Part shown: piece after piece, positions 46,138-54,755 of the stretch
Position numbering within the stretch: position 1 is the first letter of the stretch
Layout: each line of letters opens with the position of its first letter
From: Weissella halotolerans DSM 20190
GTDB taxonomy: Bacteria > Bacillota > Bacilli > Lactobacillales > Lactobacillaceae
Reading direction: 5' to 3'
Length of the DNA stretch: 64,000 nucleotides
Assembly (NCBI RefSeq): GCF_000420365.1
Contig: NZ_ATUU01000002.1
Span: forward strand, 1-64,000
Translations under genes and position numbers: made by a program
Notes under the pieces: generated by a model
Database searches by the model: none
Told to the model about the DNA's origin: nothing
Seen by the model: only the letters and a program-made list of their open reading frames with translations

Positions 46138-46734
46138 TTAATCTTCTTGTTCCTGTTGAGCGTCTTTTTTCTCAGTCGCTTTATCCGAAGGACTGGTATC
46201 TGACTGGTGCTCTTTCTCTCCTTGTTCCTTCTCTTTTTTTTCTTTTTCAGCTGCCCGCCGACTACTTTCCTCACTAGCCCGACTCTTAGCCCGCCGACTT
46301 TCATCGCGAGCAATTGATGACGCCTTAGCTGCCTGGGCTGCTTCTTTTGAGGCTTCACGGGCAGCTGTTTGCTTTTCCTTGGCAGCTGTTAAAACCGGCT
46401 TGACCGCTTTTTGAATAAGAGGTAACCCATCGTCGATTGCTAACGCTAGTTTAAACTGAGACACGGCACCATCCCAATCCTCATGGTTATAATCATCTTG
46501 GGCCGGAATAATATGGGCTAATTGTCGCAAGGCCGTATACGTCGTCGGCGTTTGCTTTTTCCCCTGGGCCGCCTCATAAGCCTTTTGCGCTGTTTTCCAT
46601 TTTTGACCCTTAACGGCCCGCTCTGCAATTTTTATCTCATGTTGATAAGATTGCTGGTCTTGGTAACGCATGAACCCGACGCCTGCTCCTACTAAGATAA
46701 TAATAAGCCCAATTGCAGCTACTATTTTTTTCAT
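46138..46734 (-). CDS. Membrane-anchored protein with charged coiled-coil tail
   Basis: A 198-residue protein of unknown function. An N-terminal hydrophobic helix (about 2-22, IVAAIGLIIILVGAGVGFM) would anchor it with the rest outside. Residues about 35-110 look like tetratricopeptide-type helices (AYEAAQGK, DWDGAVSQFKLALAI). From about 120 on the chain is Ala/Ser/Glu/Lys/Arg-rich and likely coiled-coil, ending in a disordered acidic tail. The ATG at 46734 fits AAAGAGAG at 9 bp; a GTG three codons upstream does not. Monocistronic with own terminator. A cell-wall or envelope role is a guess. Confidence 0.75.
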   Translation of the reverse strand: MKKIVAAIGLIIILVGAGVGFMRYQDQQSYQHEIKIAERAVKGQKWKTAQKAYEAAQGKKQTPTTYTALRQLAHIIPAQDDYNHEDWDGAVSQFKLALAIDDGLPLIQKAVKPVLTAAKEKQTAAREASKEAAQAAKASSIARDESRRAKSRASEESSRRAAEKEKKEKEQGEKEHQSDTSPSDKATEKKDAQQEQED

Positions 46735-46826
46735 AATATACACTCTCTTTCTCCACTCAGCTTAATTTCCCCATGCAGTCAGTATAACAAGGACCCTTTT
46801 TCGTTGAAAGCATCTTAAACAAAAAG

Positions 46827-46850
46827 AATGTGACAAATTTGTCACATTCC
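46827..46850 (-). terminator. Terminator after the nucleoside phosphatase gene
   Basis: A 24-bp perfect palindrome (two 12-bp arms at 46827-46838 and 46839-46850, GAATGTGACAAA and its complement) with TTTTTG following on the minus strand. Confidence 0.8.
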
Positions 46851-46860
46851 TTTTGTTACA

Positions 46861-47412
46861 TTAGCGACCTTGTCGTTGCTTAATTTCTAAGTAACGCCGA
46901 TACCACAAGTTAGCATATGCATCTGAAAAAGGCCCTCGACCACGATTAATCCAATCGACCAAAATTTTAACGTGTTCCTTTAAAATGAAGTCAATATCCG
47001 CTGAATAGTGCCAGCGTTGTCGGTGTGATTGATACTCGTCAGCATCTAGCAAACGACGTTCACCATCTGGGAATACTTTCACATCTAGGTCATAATCAAT
47101 ATACTTTAAGGCTTCTTTATCCAAAACGTAGGGTGAGGCCAAGTTACAATAATACGATATCCCAGCCGGTCTCAACATAGCGACAATATTAAACCAATAT
47201 TTACGATGAAAGTAAACAATTGCCGGTTCCCGGGTTACCCACCGTCGCCCATCATCCTCAATGACGACAGTATGGTCGTTTAATCCAATCACTTCATTCT
47301 CACTCGTTTTTAAAACCATCGTGTCACGCCAAGTTCGGTGCAGACTGCCATCATGCTTGTAGCTCTTAATCGTGATAAAGTCACCCTCCCGTGGTAGTCG
47401 ACTTGTCTTCAT
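46861..47412 (-). CDS. Nucleoside tri- and diphosphate phosphatase (DUF402, Ntdp family)
   Basis: A 183-residue DUF402 protein. Family motifs: [19 protein letters not shown] at about 10-28, [15 protein letters not shown] at about 62-76, YYCNLASPY near 87 and [18 protein letters not shown] (about 106-123), whose acids bind metal. The staphylococcal homologue hydrolyses NTPs and NDPs. Located beside recX, a common arrangement in lactic acid bacteria. Its biological role is unclear. Confidence 0.88.
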   Translation of the reverse strand: MKTSRLPREGDFITIKSYKHDGSLHRTWRDTMVLKTSENEVIGLNDHTVVIEDDGRRWVTREPAIVYFHRKYWFNIVAMLRPAGISYYCNLASPYVLDKEALKYIDYDLDVKVFPDGERRLLDADEYQSHRQRWHYSADIDFILKEHVKILVDWINRGRGPFSDAYANLWYRRYLEIKQRQGR

Positions 47413-47490
47413 CCTCTGAGCCCTCTGCAGTTCTTAAACCAAATCTATCCCGTTTATTGTAGCACGATTCCCCCAAAAGTGTATACTAAA

Positions 47491-48303
47491 TCACAAATCA
47501 CGTAAGGTCGCGGCCTGCGTTCTTAACCAACGATCGATTTCATCAAATTGGTAGCCTTTACGGGCCAAGGCCCCTTTCACCCGACGCGTAAATTCATAAC
47601 CATCGTAGCGGGCATAGCGATCAAATGCCCGTCGTCCATCCCGATCTAAATTTTCCCATTCGTTCTCCGGATCAGCTTCATGATTGGCTTCGTAGTCTTG
47701 TAACGCCTCTTGAATTAACTGCGGATGATAACCTTGTTGCCGTAACTTTTGACTAACCTTTTGTATCGCCATTCGATGAGCATTCCGGCTCTGTTTAGCC
47801 ATTAAAGTTGCCACTTTATCCTCAAGCTGAGTTCTTTCATCATCAGCTGAATAATCCGTTAAAACATCCGTGATAATATCATTATCTACGCCCCATTCAC
47901 GTAATTTTTGCTTAGCTGCTAAAGGTCCTAACTTGTGTGAACGCTGCAATCCCCGTACATACGTTTCAGCAAACAGCTGGTCGTCTAACACATTGGCAGC
48001 CGACAGCCGCTCAATCACCCTTTTAATGACTGCTAGTGGAAAGTCCTGGTCGCGTAATTTTCGTATGACCTGCTGTTGAGACCGCATTTGCCCAGTAGCG
48101 TAGAGAAGGGCTTTCGTATAAGCTTTCTGCTCGTATTCAGCCTCTTGGACCCGCTCCAATTCGGTATCATCTAACTGACGTCCCTTAAAAAGATCAAACT
48201 GAATCAAAATTTTTTCATCAACTGCTAAGGCATATTCATCATCCAAGTAGATATTATATCGTCCAGGACGTCGCTGCTGGCGTACGCTGGTTACTTTAGC
48301 CAT
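47491..48303 (-). CDS. recX: Regulatory protein RecX
   Basis: A 270-residue protein of repeated three-helix units, the long form usual in lactic acid bacteria. It modulates RecA filament growth. Visible repeats: ALLYATGQMRSQQQVIRKLRD, ADETYVRGL-type LFAETYVRGLQRSHKLGPLA, and KVSQKLRQQGYHPQLIQEAL. The start at 48303 is chosen because GAGGGGGC lies upstream; the open frame extends to 48339 in the terminator region. recA is not in the window. Confidence 0.9.
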   Translation of the reverse strand: MAKVTSVRQQRRPGRYNIYLDDEYALAVDEKILIQFDLFKGRQLDDTELERVQEAEYEQKAYTKALLYATGQMRSQQQVIRKLRDQDFPLAVIKRVIERLSAANVLDDQLFAETYVRGLQRSHKLGPLAAKQKLREWGVDNDIITDVLTDYSADDERTQLEDKVATLMAKQSRNAHRMAIQKVSQKLRQQGYHPQLIQEALQDYEANHEADPENEWENLDRDGRRAFDRYARYDGYEFTRRVKGALARKGYQFDEIDRWLRTQAATLRDL

Positions 48304-48323
48304 TATTGCCCCCTCACTTAACA

Positions 48324-48352
48324 TAAAAAGCACCACCAAAGTGATGCTTTTG
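48324..48352 (-). terminator. Terminator after phoU
   Basis: On the minus strand AAAGCATCAC, TTTG loop, GTGGTGCTTT and T-run (one wobble pair). Confidence 0.8.
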
Positions 48353-48362
48353 CTTGTTGCTT

Positions 48363-49037
48363 TTATAGATAAGATGATGTCCCAGGATTGAGTTCGACAA
48401 TCTTACCAGTTCGCTTATAGATTAACCATTCAGCAATGTCCGTCACATAATCGGCTGTCCGCTTAATGTAACCAGCTACCACGATATAGTCAGTCGCAGC
48501 CGTAACGATATCAGGATCCTTTTCCATTACTGAAATTGCCATTCCCCGAATATCAGTTGTATCTTGGGTCACCTGATCAACTTCACCTTCCATTGACTCA
48601 GCCCCTTGAATATCATCGTTAACGTAAAAATCAAGTACGCGGTTAACCATGTTAGCCACCATCGTGCCAGTCTGACCAATTTTTTCTTCAATATTAGCCA
48701 CACGCTTATTGCCCTTCATATGAATAGTTGAAATTGCAATATTACGGGCATTATCTCCAATTCGCTCAAGGACAGAAACAGCCTTCAAAATCGTCACAAT
48801 TTCACGAAGATCAGTCGTGACTGGCTGATATAAAGCAATCATTTCAAAAGTCTTTTTTTCAATCGCAATTTCACGATGATTAATTGCCTTATCATCATCA
48901 ATGATTTCCTGGGCCTTTTGCCGATCATGATCTAAAAAGGCCTGCACCGACTGTTCTAAAGTCTCAGAAACCAGGAGGCCCATTTCCTTAAAAGAAGTAT
49001 CTAAATCTGCTAACTCTTCATCAAACATACGACGCAT
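48363..49037 (-). CDS. phoU: Phosphate signalling protein PhoU
   Basis: A 224-residue protein of two three-helix bundles, each with the E/D-rich metal-binding pattern (RIGDNARNIAIST at about 93-105 and KRTADYVTDIAEWL at about 195-208). It couples Pst transport to the phosphate response and limits uptake. GGGGG lies 7 bp before ATG at 49037. Last gene of pstSCAB1B2-phoU. No phoP or phoR sensor genes occur in this window. Confidence 0.95.
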   Translation of the reverse strand: MRRMFDEELADLDTSFKEMGLLVSETLEQSVQAFLDHDRQKAQEIIDDDKAINHREIAIEKKTFEMIALYQPVTTDLREIVTILKAVSVLERIGDNARNIAISTIHMKGNKRVANIEEKIGQTGTMVANMVNRVLDFYVNDDIQGAESMEGEVDQVTQDTTDIRGMAISVMEKDPDIVTAATDYIVVAGYIKRTADYVTDIAEWLIYKRTGKIVELNPGTSSYL

Positions 49038-49120
49038 CCGTTTTCCCCCTTATTTGTTGGTTGCACCTGCAACTACGTTTTTATTAGTTTAAACTTAATT
49101 ACCCCTGTGGTCAATCCTCT

Positions 49121-49879
49121 TTAACCAAAGCGACCCGAGATGTAATCCTGTGTCTCCTGCTTATCAGGATTCATAAAAATTTTCTTAGTAGCATTCACTT
49201 CAACCAGATGACCATCCATAAAGAACGCCGTCTGATCTGAAATTCTCGAGGCCTGGGACATCGAATGTGTGACGATAATCATCGCATACTGATCACGCAA
49301 AGACATTAAAGTATCTTCAACCTTATGTGATGAAACCGGATCTAAAGCTGCCGTTGGCTCATCTAATAGTAACACTTGAGGTTGCGTAGCTAACGCCCTG
49401 GCAATTGACACCCGTTGTTGTTGACCACCTGATAAAGATAAGGCTGACTTATGTAAACTATCCTTAACCTCATCCCAAATAGCTGCTTGTTTCAAAGACG
49501 TTTCGACACGTTCATCTAAGATTGCCTTATCTTTTTCACCAGATATTCGAATACCGAAGGCAACGTTATCGTAAATGGAAAAGGGAAATGGGTTCGGCTG
49601 TTGGAAAACCATGCCAATCTCTTTACGCAACTCTACCACGTCCATATTAGGGGCATAGATATCCTGGCCTTTAAAGGTGAAAGTTCCATTAACGGTCACA
49701 TAGTCAGTCAAATCATGCATCCGATTCAAGGTACGCAAATAAGTTGACTTTCCTGATCCTGAAGGCCCAATCAAGGCATTAATACCTGTTGGTTCATAAC
49801 TTAGATTGATGCCATGCAGGGCTTCTTTTTCGCCATAATATAAACGCACATTCCGTGTCTTTAAAATTTTATTTGTCAT
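49121..49879 (-). CDS. pstB: Phosphate ABC transporter ATP-binding protein (second copy)
   Basis: A 252-residue ABC ATPase. Walker [10 protein letters not shown] at about 38-46, signature [15 protein letters not shown] near 150, Walker [13 protein letters not shown] near 172. It pairs with PstC and PstA. It lies 9 bp after the other pstB gene; two tandem pstB genes are standard in Lactobacillales. Confidence 0.95.
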   Translation of the reverse strand: MTNKILKTRNVRLYYGEKEALHGINLSYEPTGINALIGPSGSGKSTYLRTLNRMHDLTDYVTVNGTFTFKGQDIYAPNMDVVELRKEIGMVFQQPNPFPFSIYDNVAFGIRISGEKDKAILDERVETSLKQAAIWDEVKDSLHKSALSLSGGQQQRVSIARALATQPQVLLLDEPTAALDPVSSHKVEDTLMSLRDQYAMIIVTHSMSQASRISDQTAFFMDGHLVEVNATKKIFMNPDKQETQDYISGRFG

Positions 49880-49888
49880 CTTTTCCTC

Positions 49889-50716
49889 CTAGCCAAAGTT
49901 TCCGTTAACATAATCAATCGTTAATTGGACCTTTGGCCGCGTGAAGATCTTACGCGTTTCATTGTACTCAAGCACCCTTCCCATATGGAAAAAGGCTGTA
50001 TAGTCTGAAATTCGTGCTGCTTGTTGCATATTGTGCGTCACAATAATGATGGTATAGTGCTTTTTCAATTCTAAGAGGGTATCTTCAATTTTTGCAGATG
50101 AAATGGGATCTAAGGCTGATGCCGGTTCATCTAACAATAAAATATCTGGCTTCATGGCAATCGCACGTGCGATAACGAGTCGTTGGGCTTGTCCACCTGA
50201 TAAAGATAAGGCCGATGCGTCTAAGCTGTCCTTGACTTCATCCCAAAGGGCAGCTTGTCGCAGCGAGTGTTCCACCATTTCATCCAAATAAGCTTTATCA
50301 GTAATACCATGCTGTTTCAGGGCAAAGGTGATATTTTCACGGATTGACTTGGCAAAAGGATTAGGCCGCTGAAAGACCATCCCAATATGCCGGCGCATCT
50401 CATAAACATCAATATCCTTGAAATTAATATCCAAGCCACGATACATGATCTGTCCCTTTACCGTAGCAACATCATCATTCATGCGATTCAACGATCGCAA
50501 GAACGTTGATTTTCCTGAACCCGAGGCACCAATTAAGGAAGTAATTTTAAAACGTTCAAAGCTTAAATCTGCATCATCTAGCGCTAACTTATCACCATAG
50601 TAGACTTGCATATCATGAGTTGAAATAGCAATTTCTTTTTCAGGACGCATCTCATAGATAAAGCGCTTAGGTTGTTCATCATAGAGGTGAAAACTCACAT
50701 TTTGATTCTCAGTCAT
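49889..50716 (-). CDS. pstB: Phosphate ABC transporter ATP-binding protein (first copy)
   Basis: A 275-residue ABC ATPase with a roughly 30-residue N-terminal extension compared with its downstream paralogue. Walker A GASGSGKST near 61, signature LSGGQAQRLVIARAI near 172, Walker B LLLDEPASALDP near 194. The paralogue pair differ at the signature (QAQR against QQQR), in keeping with old duplication and possible heterodimer use. Confidence 0.95.
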   Translation of the reverse strand: MTENQNVSFHLYDEQPKRFIYEMRPEKEIAISTHDMQVYYGDKLALDDADLSFERFKITSLIGASGSGKSTFLRSLNRMNDDVATVKGQIMYRGLDINFKDIDVYEMRRHIGMVFQRPNPFAKSIRENITFALKQHGITDKAYLDEMVEHSLRQAALWDEVKDSLDASALSLSGGQAQRLVIARAIAMKPDILLLDEPASALDPISSAKIEDTLLELKKHYTIIIVTHNMQQAARISDYTAFFHMGRVLEYNETRKIFTRPKVQLTIDYVNGNFG

Positions 50717-50730
50717 TTAACCACACCTTC

Positions 50731-51621
50731 CTATTTCGTTGCCGTTAACCGCTTATACAAGCTATTACTCAAGTAGCGTGCTAAGAAGTTAAAGAGCAGC
50801 ACTGCAATAATCAAGACTGCCGATGCTCCAGCAGAAACCGCAGCCGCATCTGGCATAATCCCTTCAGAATTAATCTTCCAAATATGAACCGCTAAGGTTT
50901 CAGCAGGTCGCATAATATTTAAAGGACTTGAAACATTAAAGGGGTTCCAATCGGCAAAATTCAAGGCAGGTGCTGATTGACCGGCCGTATAGATTAAGGC
51001 CGCCGCTTCACCAAAGACTCGACCGGCTGATAGAACAATTCCCGTCACAATGGATGGCAAGGCTGCTGGCAAGATAATATGCACAACTGTTTCCCACCGT
51101 GACAAGCCTAAGGCGGCTCCGGCTTCACGTTGTAAGTTAGGAATTGTACGTAGGGATTCTTCCACTGACCGCGTTAAGAGTGGCAAATTGAAAAAAGTTA
51201 GGGCAATCGCACCTGATAAAATTGAAAAACCAAGTTTGAATTGTACCACGAACAATAAAAAGCCAAATAGGCCAACTACCACTGAGGGTAATGACGAGAG
51301 AATTTCGATTGCAGTCCGTACCAGACCAGTTAAACGACTTTTCTGGTTAGCATATTCATTCAAATAAATCCCTGCTCCCAAGGCAATTGGAAAGGAAATC
51401 AACATCGTAATGAATAAAAGATAAAAGGAGTTAAAAAGTTGAACGCCAATTCCACCGCCAGCCGTAAAGGCCGTCGCTGGTGCTGTCAAAAAGTGCCAAG
51501 ATAAGTGTGGCACCCCTTGAATCAGAATATAACCTAATAAGGCCGCTAAAATAAGGATCACACTGCCGGCAATCACATAGAGCACAATAGTGGCAACTTT
51601 ATCTGCTTGCTTTGCATTCAT
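50731..51621 (-). CDS. pstA: Phosphate ABC transporter permease PstA
   Basis: A 296-residue permease with six predicted transmembrane helices and the cytoplasmic EAA loop REAGAALGLSRWETVVHIILPAA (read as about residues 184-206). GYILIQGVPHLSWHFL near the N-terminus is typical. It forms the channel with PstC, and is 2 bp after pstC. Confidence 0.95.
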   Translation of the reverse strand: MNAKQADKVATIVLYVIAGSVILILAALLGYILIQGVPHLSWHFLTAPATAFTAGGGIGVQLFNSFYLLFITMLISFPIALGAGIYLNEYANQKSRLTGLVRTAIEILSSLPSVVVGLFGFLLFVVQFKLGFSILSGAIALTFFNLPLLTRSVEESLRTIPNLQREAGAALGLSRWETVVHIILPAALPSIVTGIVLSAGRVFGEAAALIYTAGQSAPALNFADWNPFNVSSPLNIMRPAETLAVHIWKINSEGIMPDAAAVSAGASAVLIIAVLLFNFLARYLSNSLYKRLTATK

Positions 51622-51623
51622 AA

Positions 51624-52541
51624 CTACATCGCTCCTTTCTTAGCAATTGCCCGAATCACAGTGTTAAAGACCAATGACATCAACAAGAGAATTAAGGCTA
51701 AACTCCAAAGGGCATTATTCTCTAATGATCCCATCACGGTGTTACCAATTCCCTGTGTCAAAACAGACGTTAACGTTGCGGCTGGCGACGTTAAGTTTTG
51801 TGGCATCAAAGCGGCATTACCAACCACCATTTGAACGGCCAGTGCTTCACCGAAGGCCCGCGCCATGCCAAACACAACGGCAGTTAGGATTCCTGGCGTC
51901 GCACCACGTAGAATCACTTTATAAATCATTTGCCAGCGGGTAGCCCCTAAGGCCAGAGCTGACTCACGATAGTGTCGAGGAACTGCCTTTAAGGTATCAA
52001 CGGTCATTGAGGTTACCGTTGGTAAAATCATAACGAATAAGACCATGGACCCAGATAGGATACCAAATCCCGAACCGCCAAAGGTTGCCCGCATAAAGGG
52101 CACCAGAACTGACACACCGATAAATCCATAAACGACGGAAGGAATACCTACCAAGAGTTCCGTGACAGGACCTAAAATCTTGGCACCACGCTTAGGTGAA
52201 ATTTCGGTCATAAAGACGGCCGTGCCAATTGCAAAGGGGGTCGCGATTAGAGCTGACAAAAAGGTCACTAAAAATGAACCCGTAATCATTGGTGCTGCAC
52301 CAACGAATGCTTTACCATGAGCATCGACCTGACCAGGTGCCCACTTAGTGCCAGTCAAAAAGTCCCAAATATTGACCTTATTAACAAAAAATGTTGCCAA
52401 GCCTTTGGAAGCCACAAAATAAAAAATAGACACCACTACCACGACAATCAGCAATAGGGCTGAAAATGAAATGGCACGCCCAAACTTATCGCGCCGTGCC
52501 GCTTTCGATTCTTTTAACAAAGATTCTCGAATTTCGTCCAT
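51624..52541 (-). CDS. pstC: Phosphate ABC transporter permease PstC
   Basis: A 305-residue permease with six predicted transmembrane helices. Conserved pieces: LVGIPSVVYGFIG near 138 and the EAA loop RESALALGATRWQMIYKVIL near 200. It starts 2 bp after pstS. Confidence 0.95.
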   Translation of the reverse strand: MDEIRESLLKESKAARRDKFGRAISFSALLLIVVVVVSIFYFVASKGLATFFVNKVNIWDFLTGTKWAPGQVDAHGKAFVGAAPMITGSFLVTFLSALIATPFAIGTAVFMTEISPKRGAKILGPVTELLVGIPSVVYGFIGVSVLVPFMRATFGGSGFGILSGSMVLFVMILPTVTSMTVDTLKAVPRHYRESALALGATRWQMIYKVILRGATPGILTAVVFGMARAFGEALAVQMVVGNAALMPQNLTSPAATLTSVLTQGIGNTVMGSLENNALWSLALILLLMSLVFNTVIRAIAKKGAM

Positions 52542-52543
52542 GC

Positions 52544-53425
52544 TTACGACTCCTCTCTGACCATTTTTACATGGCCATTCATATCGCGTTCAACTTTCAT
52601 ATCATTGATTGAAATGTATCCCAGACTAGGTACCAACTTCTTTTGAATGTGGTCACTTTGTAAATAGGCAATAAAGTTAGCCACAGCTGGTCTTGGCTGG
52701 CCCTTGGTATACACATGCTCGTAGGCCCAGATAGGCCACGTATTATTGGCGACAGTTTGTTTACTTGGCTTAACACCAGCTAAGGTTGGTACGGTCACTG
52801 ACTTGTCTAAATAGGCAAAGGCTGCATATGATACCGCCCCTGGCGTAGTTGCAACAATCTGGCGAGCCATTCCTGATGAATCTTGTTCTTGTGCATCTGC
52901 AGACTTTGCGCCTTGCAGACCCCATTTTTCAAAAGTAGCTCGCGTACCAGACCCGTTAACCCGGTTAACCAAGACTACTGGCAGATTGGCCCCTCCAACT
53001 TCGCGCCAATTTTTAACCTTACCCGTAAAAATAGAGATTAATTGCTGCTGTGTTAAATCGTGCACCTGGGCTTTTTTATTTACCATGGGCGCAATCCCAA
53101 CGACGGCAACCCGATGGTCAACCAATGCATGCGCATCGATACCCTTTTTTTCACTAGCATACATGTCCGAATTACCTAAATCGACTGCGCCAGCCTGGAC
53201 CTGAGCTAACCCAGTTCCCGTACCACCACCTTGAACATTCACATATACGCCTAAATGCTTACTTGCATAATCTTCACCAGCTGCCTCAACTAAGGGTTGC
53301 AAAGCTGTCGAACCAACGGCTGTAATATTCTCACCATTTTGACTATCGCGATTAAGATAGCTCCAGCCAAAGAAGCTACCCAGTACCGCCACTACTATGG
53401 TGCCGATCAACCAACTGCGTTTCAT
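52544..53425 (-). CDS. pstS: Phosphate-binding protein PstS, without lipobox
   Basis: A 293-residue periplasmic-type binding protein. GSTALQPLVEAAG at about 38-50 and GGGTGTGLAQVQAG at about 67-80 carry the phosphate-binding Ser/Thr residues; NRVNGSGTRATFEKW follows near 157. The N-terminal helix (WLIGTIVVAVLGSFFGWSY) lacks a lipobox Cys; in fact I see no cysteine in the protein. It is therefore probably anchored by an uncleaved helix or released by signal peptidase I, unlike the lipoprotein form in Bacillus. The ATG at 53425 follows GGAGG at 9 bp. First gene of the pst operon. Confidence 0.94.
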   Translation of the reverse strand: MKRSWLIGTIVVAVLGSFFGWSYLNRDSQNGENITAVGSTALQPLVEAAGEDYASKHLGVYVNVQGGGTGTGLAQVQAGAVDLGNSDMYASEKKGIDAHALVDHRVAVVGIAPMVNKKAQVHDLTQQQLISIFTGKVKNWREVGGANLPVVLVNRVNGSGTRATFEKWGLQGAKSADAQEQDSSGMARQIVATTPGAVSYAAFAYLDKSVTVPTLAGVKPSKQTVANNTWPIWAYEHVYTKGQPRPAVANFIAYLQSDHIQKKLVPSLGYISINDMKVERDMNGHVKMVREES

Positions 53426-53463
53426 AAACGAACGCCTCCTCAATTTCTTCTTCTACCCTTTTT

Positions 53464-53522
53464 ATTATCCTGGTTCTTTGTAACCTGTAAATCACAGTTT
53501 TGTAAAGATAACCGTTACAAAG
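53464..53522 (-). promoter_or_regulatory. pst promoter and candidate regulator site
   Basis: On the minus strand TTTACA (53486-53491), 16-bp spacer, GATAAT (53464-53469). Around the -35 lie a second TTTACA (53501-53506) and a perfect 9-bp inverted repeat CTTTGTAAC (53476-53484) and GTTACAAAG (53514-53522). TT(A/T)ACA repeats are the kind bound by PhoP-type regulators, so phosphate control is plausible, though spacing differs from the Bacillus Pho box. Confidence 0.5.
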
Positions 53523-53526
53523 AAAA

Positions 53527-53558
53527 AAATCGTTCTCACCAACGTGAAAACGATTTTT
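53527..53558 (-). terminator. Terminator after the CadD-family gene
   Basis: On the minus strand AAAATCGTTTTCAC, GTTG loop, GTGAGAACGATTTTTTT: strong hairpin with one wobble. Confidence 0.9.
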
Positions 53559-53581
53559 AAAAGACCATATCGGCACATTTT

Positions 53582-54154
53582 TTAACCCATTAAGATCATA
53601 ATTCCTAAGATAATTAAAAGCGTGGGCATCAAAATTGATTGATACTTTAAAATCACCTGCTTAACCGCTGGTAAGTCAGCAATCCAGCGACCCAACAGTT
53701 GCCAAACAAAAATCAACATAATAAACATTCCCACCACTACCATTAACTGTGACATGGAATAATTACTAAACAATGGAATATAAACGCCAACATTGTCACC
53801 ACAATTAGCCAAGGTAATGCCAAACACTTCCATAAAAGTCACCTGATTAATTTTACTTTCAGATGACTTGGTGGAACGGTATTCTCTGTCTCGTAAATAT
53901 TGAGCCAGTGAATAAAGCCCTAGTCCTAAAGGAATCACACCCAATAAATTCAAATGGCTTAAATGAAATTGTTGAAGTGCAACCGCAATAAAGGCACTTC
54001 CGACAAAGACTAAGGTCAAAACCACGAATTGGGCTAGCACCACGTTAACTTTTTGTTTTTTGGTCCGCGCCTGTGCATAAAACAAGGTAACCAGGACCAA
54101 ATCATCTAAATTACTACCCACATAGGCCATCAAGGCCGAAATCAAATATCCCAT
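53582..54154 (-). CDS. cadD: CadD family cadmium resistance/efflux transporter
   Basis: A 190-residue membrane protein with five or six hydrophobic helices. GSNLDDLVLVTLFYAQ near 14-29 and the family hallmark FGITLANCGDNVGVYIPLF near 110-128 (Asn-Cys-Gly-Asp) identify it as CadD, a LysE-superfamily protein linked to cadmium resistance in staphylococci and lactic acid bacteria. The real substrate may be another cation. No cadC/cadX regulator gene is adjacent. Own promoter and terminator. Confidence 0.88.
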   Translation of the reverse strand: MGYLISALMAYVGSNLDDLVLVTLFYAQARTKKQKVNVVLAQFVVLTLVFVGSAFIAVALQQFHLSHLNLLGVIPLGLGLYSLAQYLRDREYRSTKSSESKINQVTFMEVFGITLANCGDNVGVYIPLFSNYSMSQLMVVVGMFIMLIFVWQLLGRWIADLPAVKQVILKYQSILMPTLLIILGIMILMG

Positions 54155-54204
54155 CCTACTATCTCCTTAAAAGGTTCACCCGCTAATAATTAATATACTT
54201 TACT

Positions 54205-54232
54205 ATTATCTCACACTTAAGCCAGTCTGCAA
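54205..54232 (-). promoter_or_regulatory. Promoter of the CadD-family gene
   Basis: On the minus strand TTGCAG (54227-54232), 16-bp spacer, GATAAT (54205-54210). Confidence 0.6.
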
Positions 54233-54275
54233 AAAAAATATAGTTAACCCAGGTAAAAACCTAGATTAACTATAT
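54231..54275 (-). terminator. Terminator after the 54306 gene
   Basis: On the minus strand ATATAGTTAATCTAGGT pairs with ACCTGGGTTAACTATAT with minor mismatches, followed by eight T. It overlaps the -35 of the cadD promoter by two bases. Confidence 0.85.
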
Positions 54276-54305
54276 CAATAAGCAGGATTTAACGGGGCAA
54301 AGATC

Positions 54306-54587
54306 CTAGTTCTTTGCAACTTCTAAAATTGCATCCGCAATTTTTTCGTTGACACCAGCGAAAACCTGCTTGGTTTGTGCAACATCTAACTTCTTCAGTT
54401 CAGCCGGCTTATAAGCACTATAAATTGTTGACTGTAATTCATCATCACGGTAAATGTCAATGTCGATACCCAACCCGTCTTCATCTGGATAGGCAGATAA
54501 TTCATAGGTATCTTCATTGTAGACAACCTTCAAACCATCGTAGTCAACATTACCGTCCAACTCAGCTAATAAATCTTGTTTTGTCAT
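54306..54587 (-). CDS. Small acidic hypothetical protein
   Basis: A 93-residue soluble acidic protein without cysteine. The middle (LKVVYNEDTYELSAYPDEDG, then IDIDIYRDDE) looks like a beta-hairpin-rich fold, ending with a helix (VNEKIADAILEVAKN). The ATG at 54587 follows AAAAGGGG at 9 bp; the open frame extends to 54662 without a better site. Third gene of a minus-strand trio of small charged proteins. Family unknown to me. Confidence 0.75.
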   Translation of the reverse strand: MTKQDLLAELDGNVDYDGLKVVYNEDTYELSAYPDEDGLGIDIDIYRDDELQSTIYSAYKPAELKKLDVAQTKQVFAGVNEKIADAILEVAKN

Positions 54588-54603
54588 GACGATTAGCCCC
54601 TTT

Positions 54604-54750
54604 TTAGATTTTATCTTGGCGTTCTGCTTCACGTTGTTCCTTAGAAGCTTCTTCAAATTCACCTTGCTTCATTTTACGCTCATACTTACGCTTCTCGTCT
54701 TCAACTCCGCGTGCATCAGCTGCTTCAAATTCATGGCGCTTTTCAGTCAT
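54604..54750 (-). CDS. 48-residue highly charged hypothetical protein
   Basis: A short frame reading MTEKRHEFEAADARGVEDE at its start and ending SKEQREAERQDKI. More than half of its residues are charged (Glu, Lys, Arg, Asp), it should form one long helix, and it lacks hydrophobic clusters. GAGGGTTAAGCAAA precedes the ATG at 54750. It sits tightly between two similarly small genes (5 bp from the upstream stop, 16 bp to the downstream start), which supports it as a real gene. Resembles hydrophilin or stress-protein style sequences; function unknown. Confidence 0.7.
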   Translation of the reverse strand: MTEKRHEFEAADARGVEDEKRKYERKMKQGEFEEASKEQREAERQDKI

Positions 54751-54755
54751 TTTGC

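Noticed and set aside
46083-46358. Minus-strand 91-codon Lys/Arg-rich open frame
   Set aside because: A frame-shifted reading of the charged tail of the 46138 gene, crossing its terminator; no start signal.
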